Shown: positions 15,671 to 24,300 of the stretch, in pieces | Layout of the letters: every line of letters starts with the position of its first letter | How positions within the stretch are numbered: the stretch's first letter is position 1 | Assembly: GCF_024363565.1 (NCBI RefSeq) | Contig: NZ_JAJEKE010000002.1 | Coordinates: 62,001-126,000 of the forward strand | DNA from: Lutispora saccharofermentans | Lineage (GTDB): Bacteria > Bacillota > Clostridia > Lutisporales > Lutisporaceae | Direction of reading: 5' to 3' | DNA length: 64,000 nucleotides | Position numbers and translations under genes: made by a program | Notes under the pieces: generated by a model | What the model was told of the DNA's origin: nothing | The model's database searches: none | What the model saw: the letters and a program-made list of their open reading frames with translations, nothing else

Positions 15671-16942
15671 ATGGGCATATTTGATAATATTAAAAAAAGC
15701 TTAGGCGGGAGGAACAAGAAAGAGCATATACCACCCTATTATGATATAGTCTGTCCTTTTTGCTTTAAGAAATACTCTCCCAAGGAAGTAGTTTTCAGGG
15801 CCGCACATGCAGAGGAAGATGATGAGGAATTCTTTCTGAAAGAGGACAGGCTTCTGAATGAGTATAGAAGCAAATTTAATCTGGCGCCTTTGCCCGATAT
15901 GGAGGCGATCATCGAGGATCTGGACCGGATACCCGAGGAGAGCAAGAAGTATGCAGACGGGGTTTTGGTCCAAATAATAGACAAACACGGCATAGCCACG
16001 AATAAAAGATTATGCCCCAAATGCCATAATGAATTGCCTATAACAGCAGGGAAATTTCCCAGCAATATTATATCAATAGTGGGAGCATCCCAGGTAGGAA
16101 AATCTGTATATATGACCTCGCTGATACATACCCTCCAGAACTTCACCGCCTACAATTTTGATGCTGCTTGCCTCCCCGTAAGCGTTGATGTGAGCAAGAA
16201 ATTCAGGGAATCCTATGAGGAGCCGCTGTATGACAGGGGAGTATTATTTGATCCGACACAAAAAGAAGTCAGGCAGGAGCCGCTGATGTTTCAGTTTAAG
16301 TTTAAAAATGAAAACAAACCCCCTGTCACTTTAGTCTTTTTTGATGTGGCGGGCGAAGGTATGATAGACCAGGATTATATGGATATATTTGCAACTCATA
16401 TAAAGAATTCTGCAGGTATTTTATTTTTGGTAGACCCCCTTCAAATAAGGACCATAAGAAATAAAATTGATATAAAGAAAGGTGAGGATTCGGGAGAATT
16501 TGCCTCCAAGTATGATGAGCCCAGGGAGGTTATAATAAGTCTTTTCGAAAACTTTATCGGACATCAGGAAAAGGGCAAGACCGATATACCGACAGCCGTG
16601 GTCCTTACAAAAAGCGATATGCTGAGAATACTGTCAGAGGATGAGTATATAAAAGAGAATAGTAATATATTCTACAATGTAAATCACAAGAACACTTTTA
16701 ATCTGACAGAATTTGAGAATATAGACGGTGAAGTAAAAAGATTTTTGGAAAAGGTTGACAGAGCCTTTACGGATGCTTTGGAAGTGCATTTTAAAGACAG
16801 AGCATTTTTTGCGGTATCAGCGCTGGGAAGCAATCCGATAGATAGAAGAGTTCAAGGGATAGTCAGTCCCGTTAGAGTAGACGAGCCTTTTTTGTGGCTT
16901 TTATATAAGCTTGGTTATATAGAAGGGAGCAGGTCTAAGTGA
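15671..16942 (+). CDS. Zinc-ribbon P-loop GTPase, DO-GTPase type
   Basis: A 423-residue cytoplasmic protein. A treble-clef/zinc-ribbon-like module is built from C28 and C31 (CPFC) and a second pair near residue 118 (CPKC). The GTPase core has the P-loop GASQVGKS (138-145), a G3-like DVAGE (D225) and a G4-like TKSD (313-316). The DVAGE variant, the N-terminal zinc pairs and the GAP1 neighbour match the DO-GTPase2-like group described with GTPase-associated conflict systems. The Shine-Dalgarno TAGGAGG lies 7 bases before ATG 15671, and the stop overlaps the next start. It most likely acts as the switch whose output is read by the GAP1-like protein. The GTPase fold is seen; the system assignment is from family knowledge. 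Confidence 0.75.
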   Translation: MGIFDNIKKSLGGRNKKEHIPPYYDIVCPFCFKKYSPKEVVFRAAHAEEDDEEFFLKEDRLLNEYRSKFNLAPLPDMEAIIEDLDRIPEESKKYADGVLVQIIDKHGIATNKRLCPKCHNELPITAGKFPSNIISIVGASQVGKSVYMTSLIHTLQNFTAYNFDAACLPVSVDVSKKFRESYEEPLYDRGVLFDPTQKEVRQEPLMFQFKFKNENKPPVTLVFFDVAGEGMIDQDYMDIFATHIKNSAGILFLVDPLQIRTIRNKIDIKKGEDSGEFASKYDEPREVIISLFENFIGHQEKGKTDIPTAVVLTKSDMLRILSEDEYIKENSNIFYNVNHKNTFNLTEFENIDGEVKRFLEKVDRAFTDALEVHFKDRAFFAVSALGSNPIDRRVQGIVSPVRVDEPFLWLLYKLGYIEGSRSK

Positions 16943-19671
16943 TAGAGCAGCAGTATTATACAAGAGAGAGAAGGGGCATATTCCGTTCTGCCGAGGGTTA
17001 TGACAGCATAGCGAAATCCAAGGGCTTGAATGATAATTTCATAAAGAAGTATCTCCATCCCTTTTGTTTCTACAGCCCGCCAAAAAGCCTGGAAGAGATC
17101 GATGAAAGGGATATTAGCAAGTTCCCTCAATGCCTGACCTGCTTTCAGGTTGAAAGCGGCGAATTGATCATAGGGAATACTTCTTATGTGGGCGCCGACT
17201 TCACCGGACTGAGGAATACCTTTTTCACCCATAACTTTATAATACCGGGCAATGAAAAGGAAGGGTACCTGAAGGACTTCAACAGATTAATATTTGCTGA
17301 AGGCTTTGCTTCGAGTTATGACATAGAAAAAGGGAAGCTGATAGAGCAGATCAGCCGGCTGCAGTATGATGATGCAGGAGACCTCAAGGCAAACAAGCGT
17401 GTGCTTACCGAGAAGCTTGGAATAACCAAAGAAATATTCAAGAAAATGCTTTATGCAGCATTTATGACTGTCGAGGGGAAGAAAAAGCTGTATATATCAT
17501 TGAATGTGGAGGCAAAGGATATATCCCTGTATGCCAAAGTTTTATTGAAGCATATCTTTATGGGATTGCCCTATGATCTGAAGAGCAATATGGGGTTCAT
17601 GACCTATTCGAGGGAAGCAGAGGCGAAAAAGTATATAAATATAACCTTTGTTGAAAAGGGCAGCATCAGAATGGGCGACAGCAGGTATGAAAGGGATTAT
17701 GTATTCGATCTGTCTCAAAATAGGATTCCATATAATGATTTTAATATAGACCATCATGATTATTTAGATTTTATATGGGAAAACATGATGAGCGGCAAAA
17801 GCCCTGAGGAGTTTTATAGATTTTGTCAGCCTATTTTAGCGGATATGAAGCAGGATAAGCGGATTCAATTGGAAACCTATGATGAGCTGAGCAGGATTTT
17901 TCAGATCAGAAACGGAGATGAACAGCTGTTCATCGATAATAGGGAAGAAATCCTGGAAAGCTTTTTTAAGTATTTAAATAAAACCAACAGGCTTGATAAA
18001 AAGGAACTGGACGGTGTTTTCCTTGAGCTGCTGGATAAGGAAAAGAAGGATTTGATGGAGGCTAGCCGGTATATACCGACAAATAATACCATTTTGTCCT
18101 ATATGAGATATTACGGATTTGGCGACAGTAGCGTTAATGTAAAAATAGCTTTTATAATACTGCTGGCTATAAAAAACAGCAAGGCCTTTAAAGATGCAAG
18201 CTATGCCTCCCAGGTATTTAAGACCATATCCAAGGACGGAGATCTCCTTAAAGAATTGATAGATATGACCTTCAAATATAATGCCCTATTTATCATAGAG
18301 GATTATTTCAATGAAAGGCTGAATAGCATAACCGGCCTGAAGGAGCTTTTCAATGAGATCAAATTCTGGGCTGATACATCCTATAAGGTTGTTTCAGAGG
18401 GATTTTTCATAAATGGAACTCTGGATAAGCTGCTGGGTTTTTTAGAAAAGTCAAGGGACAAGATCTATATGGGAAAGGAGATACATCAGTTTATCCCCGG
18501 GCTTTGCAATAACTCTGGGTCGCCCCAGGCCGGCAAAGCCTGCAAGGAGTACGGAGAATATATTCTGAAGAGAGTAAAGGAATATATATATAGAAACATA
18601 GAATTAAGCCAATTAGAGAGCAAAGACATAATAAATCTGGATTATCTGAAGCTCGGCACAGATGAAGAGAAATATTTAATACTGAAGGATATCAGGGGCC
18701 TGATGGCGGAAGACGGCGAAAAAGCCAGGAGCAGCATCAGGGAAAGAATGCTTGATAAGAGATATGGCATATACGCAGATAATATGAAATCCCTGATAAA
18801 GAAGCTTTATAAAAGCAATATTGAGCCTTCAAGCTTAGAGAATATTTCAATGGCATTTATCCAAGGGGGAACTGTGAGGGAGCCGAAATATGATGCGGAG
18901 CAAATGCTGGGCTATATTTATTCCAATGGAGGGAAAGCTTCGGTTTACGATTATATAATATGGTCCTTTGAAAACAATGTTTTCACCAATACTCTCAATT
19001 ATGAAAGCCATAAAGATGCAGTGAAGAATTATTTTATAAATGATGACAGAGAAGCCATTAAGGATAAAGCGATAAGGAAAAGACTATATGGCTGCAATAA
19101 CAAACTGTTGGATATGATGATAAAGGATATAGATTATGAGATTTCCAGTCCTCTTATGAAATTTATCGAAAAAAACAAGACTCAAATATTGGGGACCGCA
19201 GGAATAGCTTTAGCATCTCTTCTATTGCTGTTTGCCTCTTTATTTTTCCTGGAATATGTAAACAGAGGAGAGAATGGGCCTGATGAAAATCCTGCAAGGG
19301 TCCAAATAGCTGATATGAAGGCTCAGATTAAATCGGAGATAGATAATATAGCAGGAAAGGATTTTAACTATAAAATTTTTGCAGGTGTTGAAGACATCGG
19401 AGAAGATGATATTGAAACCGGGATCACCTATAAAAATATCATGATTGACAATGATGGTAATTCCTCTATAGAAGCAGAGGATGTGGAAGAGCTTGATAGA
19501 GAAGGAAAGAGCAAGATAAAGGATGATATTGTTCTGAAGTATTCCATAAGCTTAAAAGCAGAAAAGGGCTCGGAAGCTGAAAATGCTGACACTCAAGAAA
19601 GATTAGAAAAGGCTTATAAAGCTATAGAAAAGATATTGGTTGACAATTACCGCATGCTGTGGAGCTTGTAG
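16939..19671 (+). CDS. GAP1-like protein (GTPase-associated protein 1) with C-terminal membrane anchor
   Basis: A 910-residue protein. GTG 16939 overlaps the preceding stop (GTGA). The N-terminus (QQYYTRERRGIFRSAEGYD, AKSKGLNDNFIKKYLHPFC, then YVGADFTGLRNTFFTHNFI) matches the YYT..R.G...GY..ia.S.GL pattern of the GAP1 N-terminal domain (GAP1-N2 type), which occurs beside DO-GTPases. A long helical middle follows. One transmembrane helix at about 750-777 (GTAGIALASLLLLFASLFFL) leads to an acidic extracytoplasmic domain of about 130 residues ending LVDNYRMLWSL. Cytoplasmic GTPase-reading and external domains thus lie in one chain, which fits signalling across the membrane. Its last codon abuts a GGGGCGG/CCGCCCC hairpin. 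Confidence 0.7.
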   Translation: MIEQQYYTRERRGIFRSAEGYDSIAKSKGLNDNFIKKYLHPFCFYSPPKSLEEIDERDISKFPQCLTCFQVESGELIIGNTSYVGADFTGLRNTFFTHNFIIPGNEKEGYLKDFNRLIFAEGFASSYDIEKGKLIEQISRLQYDDAGDLKANKRVLTEKLGITKEIFKKMLYAAFMTVEGKKKLYISLNVEAKDISLYAKVLLKHIFMGLPYDLKSNMGFMTYSREAEAKKYINITFVEKGSIRMGDSRYERDYVFDLSQNRIPYNDFNIDHHDYLDFIWENMMSGKSPEEFYRFCQPILADMKQDKRIQLETYDELSRIFQIRNGDEQLFIDNREEILESFFKYLNKTNRLDKKELDGVFLELLDKEKKDLMEASRYIPTNNTILSYMRYYGFGDSSVNVKIAFIILLAIKNSKAFKDASYASQVFKTISKDGDLLKELIDMTFKYNALFIIEDYFNERLNSITGLKELFNEIKFWADTSYKVVSEGFFINGTLDKLLGFLEKSRDKIYMGKEIHQFIPGLCNNSGSPQAGKACKEYGEYILKRVKEYIYRNIELSQLESKDIINLDYLKLGTDEEKYLILKDIRGLMAEDGEKARSSIRERMLDKRYGIYADNMKSLIKKLYKSNIEPSSLENISMAFIQGGTVREPKYDAEQMLGYIYSNGGKASVYDYIIWSFENNVFTNTLNYESHKDAVKNYFINDDREAIKDKAIRKRLYGCNNKLLDMMIKDIDYEISSPLMKFIEKNKTQILGTAGIALASLLLLFASLFFLEYVNRGENGPDENPARVQIADMKAQIKSEIDNIAGKDFNYKIFAGVEDIGEDDIETGITYKNIMIDNDGNSSIEAEDVEELDREGKSKIKDDIVLKYSISLKAEKGSEAENADTQERLEKAYKAIEKILVDNYRMLWSL

Positions 19672-19691
19672 GGGCGGTGCCATGCCGCCCC
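19671..19691. repeat. GC-rich hairpin at the end of the GAP1-like gene
   Basis: GGGGCGG (19671-19677) and CCGCCCC (19685-19691) form a 7-bp stem with loop TGCCATG that begins in the stop codon. No T tract follows, so it is a weak terminator at best. A related GTAGGG-hairpin unit is at 52327-52347. Confidence 0.5.
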
Positions 19692-19718
19692 GCAGACTCA
19701 ACATTACATTGCCAATTC

Positions 19719-19747
19719 TTGCAATATGCTAAATCTTGCAATATAAT
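19719..19747 (+). promoter_or_regulatory. Promoter with 11-bp direct repeats, AraC-type regulator gene
   Basis: TTGCAA (19719-19724) and TATAAT (19742-19747) are spaced by 17 bases. Two copies of TCTTGCAATAT (19717-19727 and 19734-19744) start 17 bases apart, covering the -35 and the region up to the -10. They could be binding sites of the downstream AraC-type regulator (autoregulation); this is inference. Confidence 0.6.
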
Positions 19748-19782
19748 AAAACCAGGCAGCATATTGAAAGGGGGCATGGCCT

Positions 19783-20772
19783 GTGGATTATATGACCGTG
19801 AAGGAAGCCGGTGAAAAATGGGGGCTTGGGATCAGGATCGTGACGCTGTACTGTGTTGAGGGCAGAATAGGCGGTGCGGTGAAAAAGGGAAACCTGTGGC
19901 TTATTCCTGAAGACGCTGCTAAACCTGAAGATAGAAGACGCAAAAAAGCCCCGATTCAAGAAGAAAAGGGGCCGGCGATATCTAAAGACATATATGACCT
20001 ATATGAACAAAGAAAGCACGAAGACTCATGGCCCTTTCAGTCACTGTATGAAAACAAAGAACTGTTTGTCCAAATCGTGAAGCACTTTCCCTATCCTATG
20101 CACATATGCACGCCGGACGGCACGATGCTCTTGGCCAATGAAGAGTATTTAAAGTTCGCTAAGATATCAAACCCTGAAAGGCTTTATAAAAAACATAATA
20201 TTTTGCTGAATCCCAACCTTGAAAGGTGGGGAGTCAAAGACTTTGTTCTGAGGGCGTTTCAGGGAGAAACTGTTTACGCATATGATGTGAAAGTACCGCA
20301 TCAGGAAATCATTGAACGGTTGGGAGATAATAAAGAATTGGTTTCCGGAAGCATGTTCCACAACATGACTGCCTTGCCTATACGCGACAGCAATGATCAA
20401 TTGTTATTTATCGTGTTTATTTTTATCACATCCAGGTATTATCAGGACAGAGAAGAAATTATGAAAGGAAAAGAATACATAGACGACCACTGGAAAGAGG
20501 AATTTGACATAGATAAGCTGGCGGATATTGTTCACATGAGCAGGTATCACTATACCCGTTTATTTAAACAGTATACGGGCATCACGCCCTATAGCTATTA
20601 TCAAGATGTAAAGTTCAGCAAGCTCAAGGAAATGCTTTGCGACAACAATCTGTCCATAACCCAAGTCTTTGACGAATGCGGTGTGGATTATAACGGGAAT
20701 CTGGCAAAAAAATTTAAGCAAAAATTAGGAATGACTCCTTCCCAATATCGGGCGAAGATGACGCAAAAATAG
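19783..20772 (+). CDS. AraC-family transcriptional regulator with N-terminal HTH and PAS domains
   Basis: A 329-residue regulator. GTG 19783 is 8 bases after AAAGGGGG. Residues 1-60 are an excisionase/MerR-like helix-turn-helix of the VKEAGEKWGLG type ending in WLIPEDAAKPEDRR. About 85-205 is a PAS-like sensor (FPYPMHICTPDGTMLLANEE). About 225-325 is the C-terminal AraC double HTH (FDIDKLADIVHMSRYHYTRL, GMTPSQYRAKM). Two different DNA-binding modules around a sensor is unusual. It is a separate transcription unit, with a promoter at 19719-19747 and a terminator at 20786-20822. It could control the upstream locus or the downstream surface-protein genes, or neither. Confidence 0.85.
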   Translation: MDYMTVKEAGEKWGLGIRIVTLYCVEGRIGGAVKKGNLWLIPEDAAKPEDRRRKKAPIQEEKGPAISKDIYDLYEQRKHEDSWPFQSLYENKELFVQIVKHFPYPMHICTPDGTMLLANEEYLKFAKISNPERLYKKHNILLNPNLERWGVKDFVLRAFQGETVYAYDVKVPHQEIIERLGDNKELVSGSMFHNMTALPIRDSNDQLLFIVFIFITSRYYQDREEIMKGKEYIDDHWKEEFDIDKLADIVHMSRYHYTRLFKQYTGITPYSYYQDVKFSKLKEMLCDNNLSITQVFDECGVDYNGNLAKKFKQKLGMTPSQYRAKMTQK

Positions 20773-20785
20773 GGAATTTGACAAA

Positions 20786-20822
20786 GGGCCTCCGACCATA
20801 ACGGTTTTGGAGGTCTTTTTTT
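20786..20822 (+). terminator. Rho-independent terminator of the AraC-type regulator
   Basis: GGCCTCCGA pairs with TTTTGGAGGTC (with G-T pairs) around loop residues CCATAACGG, and is followed by a run of eight T. It lies 14 bases after the stop codon. Confidence 0.8.
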
Positions 20823-20914
20823 ATATAAACATAGCAAAAATCACCGGAAATAGAGCTATCAATAGAATATACTGCTTGCCATTTTTTTATATATACTTGA
20901 ATTAAAGAAATTTT

Positions 20915-21320
20915 TATATAACGCATTAAATATTTTACAAAACTGTCATTGCTATGAAAGACCGGCTTTCTTGTCATCCTGAGGGCTGCGCCCGAAGGAT
21001 CTAATTTGAGATTCTTCGAGCTGTGCTCTCAGAATGACCAGATATGTTTTCGTTTATCGTGGTGCGGATAACGCGTAGTAATACGGCATATGCCTTTTTA
21101 AAACTACAAATGCATTTATCACTGAACTAACCCGCTCTATACCCACAGGGCACAGGCGACCCCCGCCTCTATAGGCGGCGGGTACCAAGAGCGGCTAAGT
21201 CCAGTGCCCCAGGGCACCTTCTCTTATCCCTGCGGGACAATTCACCTTGTATGGACTCGACTAACATTCAGTGGGGGTTGAATCCCCCTCTGAATGAAGT
21301 CTCGTTCAATGCGTTATATA
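20915..21320. mobile_element. Composite repeat/transposon remnant with structured RNA-like core
   Basis: This part of the 595-base gap is bounded by a perfect 13-bp inverted repeat, TATATAACGCATT (20915-20927) and AATGCGTTATATA (21308-21320). Its left part is a family A repeat (CTTGTCATCCTGAGGGC to CTCAGAATGAC, about 20960-21040). Its right part is GC-rich and full of hairpins: CCGCTCT/AGAGCGG (about 21132 and 21189), CCGCC/GGCGG near 21163-21179, GTGCC/GGGCAC near 21204-21216, and CATTCAG/CTGAATG enclosing GGGGG-TTGAAT-CCCCC (21265-21295). A subterminal hairpin followed by GTTCAAT is reminiscent of IS200/IS605 right ends. No protein gene inside. Confidence 0.45.
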
Positions 21321-21367
21321 TAGAAGAAATAATACTTAAATAATTATATAAGGAGTTGAGTTGAAGA

Positions 21368-24300
21368 ATGCAAGCAAAAAGGCTAATGCCGATAACGGTT
21401 ATAATCGTGCTGTTACTGCTAATGATAGCTCCTGCCGCCGTATATGCCGGTCCATTTATTGATTATACGGTACCGGCGGACGATTATGGGTATGCATATC
21501 GCCTTTCAATAGCGGTGGAGGGTGACAAAAGTGACGGAACGGATGGAGATATCGATGCTCGCTTTGTTTTCCATGACGGCACAGTAAGGATGTTCCGTCT
21601 TGACGATCCCAAAAATAATGATTTCGTAAGAAACACCTTCAGCATGTATAGAATAAGGATCGACAAGCCTGGCTATATGCTGAAAACCGTTGAACTCATT
21701 AACCAGAGCGGGGATGGCCTGTGCATAAAAAGTATAGCTGTTACCCTGGGGGAGCTCACAGAAAAAGTATTCGAATTCAGCCATCGTTGGATCAGCAAAA
21801 GCGGCGGGAATCCGGATAGAATAACGCTGGATGTTACTGATCTGTCCAGAAGAAAGGTAAAGGGCAGCGGTGATTTCAATTCAGTCTTCAATGATGTCTT
21901 ATATTTGGAAGAAGGCGCACAAAGCGGTATAAAGGATTTTAACTGGAATGCAATCATATCTGACCAGATCTACCTCAATCCGTATTTATATTATGAAAAA
22001 CGCGGAGGAGATGTTCCTGTTTTCAGCATAGCTTTATCCGGGATGGGTTCCGGTAAAGCCAGATATACGGCTCCTGATGCCTTCATCACAACCAATAGCG
22101 TTAAATATGACGGTATTGATTACGGAAGAGGCTTTACCGTGGACAAAAGCAAAATTTACAGCGAGATGGCTAAAAAAGGCGTGAACAAGCTGACGGTTAC
22201 GCCGACACTCACTTACGCCAGCCGCAGCACAAACAGCTTTAACGGCGGATATAAGTTTTCGGGTGCTGTGGATATAATAAGAAAGAATTTTGCAATCGGA
22301 GAGCTTGCTGTCGTAAATGATAGCGAGGCCTTCAAGGCTTATAAGGACAATAATTTTTATAATGCATCAGCCGGTCAAATAAAGCTGAGGCTTGAAATCA
22401 TGAGCGGGGATAATCATGATAATTATAATGCGGCCGATATTGCCAAAAACATAAGCGGTATCTTCAGGCTGCGTTATAATGCGAATAAGGATTATGTGGA
22501 ACCGACAGAAATAAAGAACGAAGGCAGGTATGTATATCTTACCTTCCCTGTTCCCCAGGGAAAGGATAATGACGGCAGCGGACTTACCCTGGAAATGAAG
22601 GGCGTAACCTCAAAGTCAGGCAATATGGCAGGCTTTAAGCTTGTTGACGGCGATAAGCCCTATTCCGAAACGGTTGAGCGCTACATCTCAACCCATAAGA
22701 TAGATACCAAAGCCCCTGATTTAACGCTTTCAGGAAATATAACAGGGATATGGAAAAACACTCACGAATTCAGCGTAAATTCCAGCGAAAACCTATACAT
22801 AAATAATGCCAGCCCCCGGGAAGAAAAAAACGCAGGGTATTTTTGCTATACTCTGTATGACTCGGACAGCTATGCTCAAAATGGTGAAAAGGCTCTCAGC
22901 ATCAACATTAAAAACTTTGATAACAATAAGGGAAGCACGGGGAGCCACATCGCGCCCCGCTCCGCCGGCACAAAAATACCATTAAAGCTTATGAATAAGG
23001 AAGAAGGAAGGTATACGCTGGTTCTTTCGGGCTATGACTTTGCGGGGAATAAAGCGCAAAAGGCATATCCCGGCGTATGGCTTGACAATAAAGCTCCTGA
23101 TGTCTCCTTTAATGCAACAGAGCGGCCGAAAAATAATATTGACAAATCAAGGTCAACCGAATTTAGGTTCACAATAAAGGACTTATCCGAGAGAGGCGTT
23201 TTATACTACTGCTTTGTTGAAGACGGCGAAGCTGTTCCGAAGGTTGAGGGAGAAACAAAGACAAGCGGGAACATCGTAAGCCTGATCGGAAAATGGGCAT
23301 ATATTGAACAAAGTGACGCTCCCACGTCAACGGTGGTGTTAAAACTAAAGGACGGCGATATTTTCAAAGGCAGGCTTTATTATTTCGCAACCGATTCCTC
23401 CGGAAACAATACAGCTGCCGATAATATTGAAATTAAGCAAAGCGGTGTTGACTATAAAACCGGATATAACTATGCAGATATCGATATGAATAACGAGAGT
23501 ATAGAATGTACCCTTATTGCAGGTTCATATTCCTATCCGGCCTCTGACTATAACATCAGCTTTGATTACAATCCGAACTATACCATAAAATATAGATGGG
23601 TAGGCTATACGCCAAGCCATCTGTATACAAATCAAAATGTGGGAAGCGGCTCGCAGCTTAACGGGAGCGGCAAGGAAATTCTGCTGAATGGCGAGTGCAC
23701 ACTTGAATATACGGTAACAGATAAAAGCGGAAATTACAGGGTTTATACAAGAAGCTTTGTATTCGACAACAAACCGCCCGAGGCAGGTATCACGGTTAAA
23801 AACAGCGGGTCTGTGCGGAATTCACATAGCTTTATATTAAATGCAAACGATATTTCAGGAATAAAAAATGCATCATATATCATCGCCGACGCCTCCAATA
23901 CGGATGTGGCGATAGCAGCGGGAAGAGCCGAAATAAACAACGGGATTGTCAATACCGACCTAAGTCTTGAAAATGTCAAGAGCGGCGCATATAAGCTGAT
24001 TTTCACGGCGGAGGACAATAACGGCATCAAGACAGAGGTGCAAAGCAGCACGGTCTATATAAGAAGCGGTGCGCCAAAAGCCGAAGCAAAGCCTGATTTG
24101 AATGATACTGCGGGTGATTTTTATCTTACCTCTAAGAATGACTATAGGATAATGCTTAAGGTTATGGAGCTGATGAACGGTGCAGGTTTATTCGCTGAAA
24201 ACCAGCATGTGAAATATAGGATATCGGAAGACGGAATAAAATACGGAGACTGGATGACCGGAGAAAAGCTTAAACCGGGCGACGGCGGCTTGTCTGCCGA

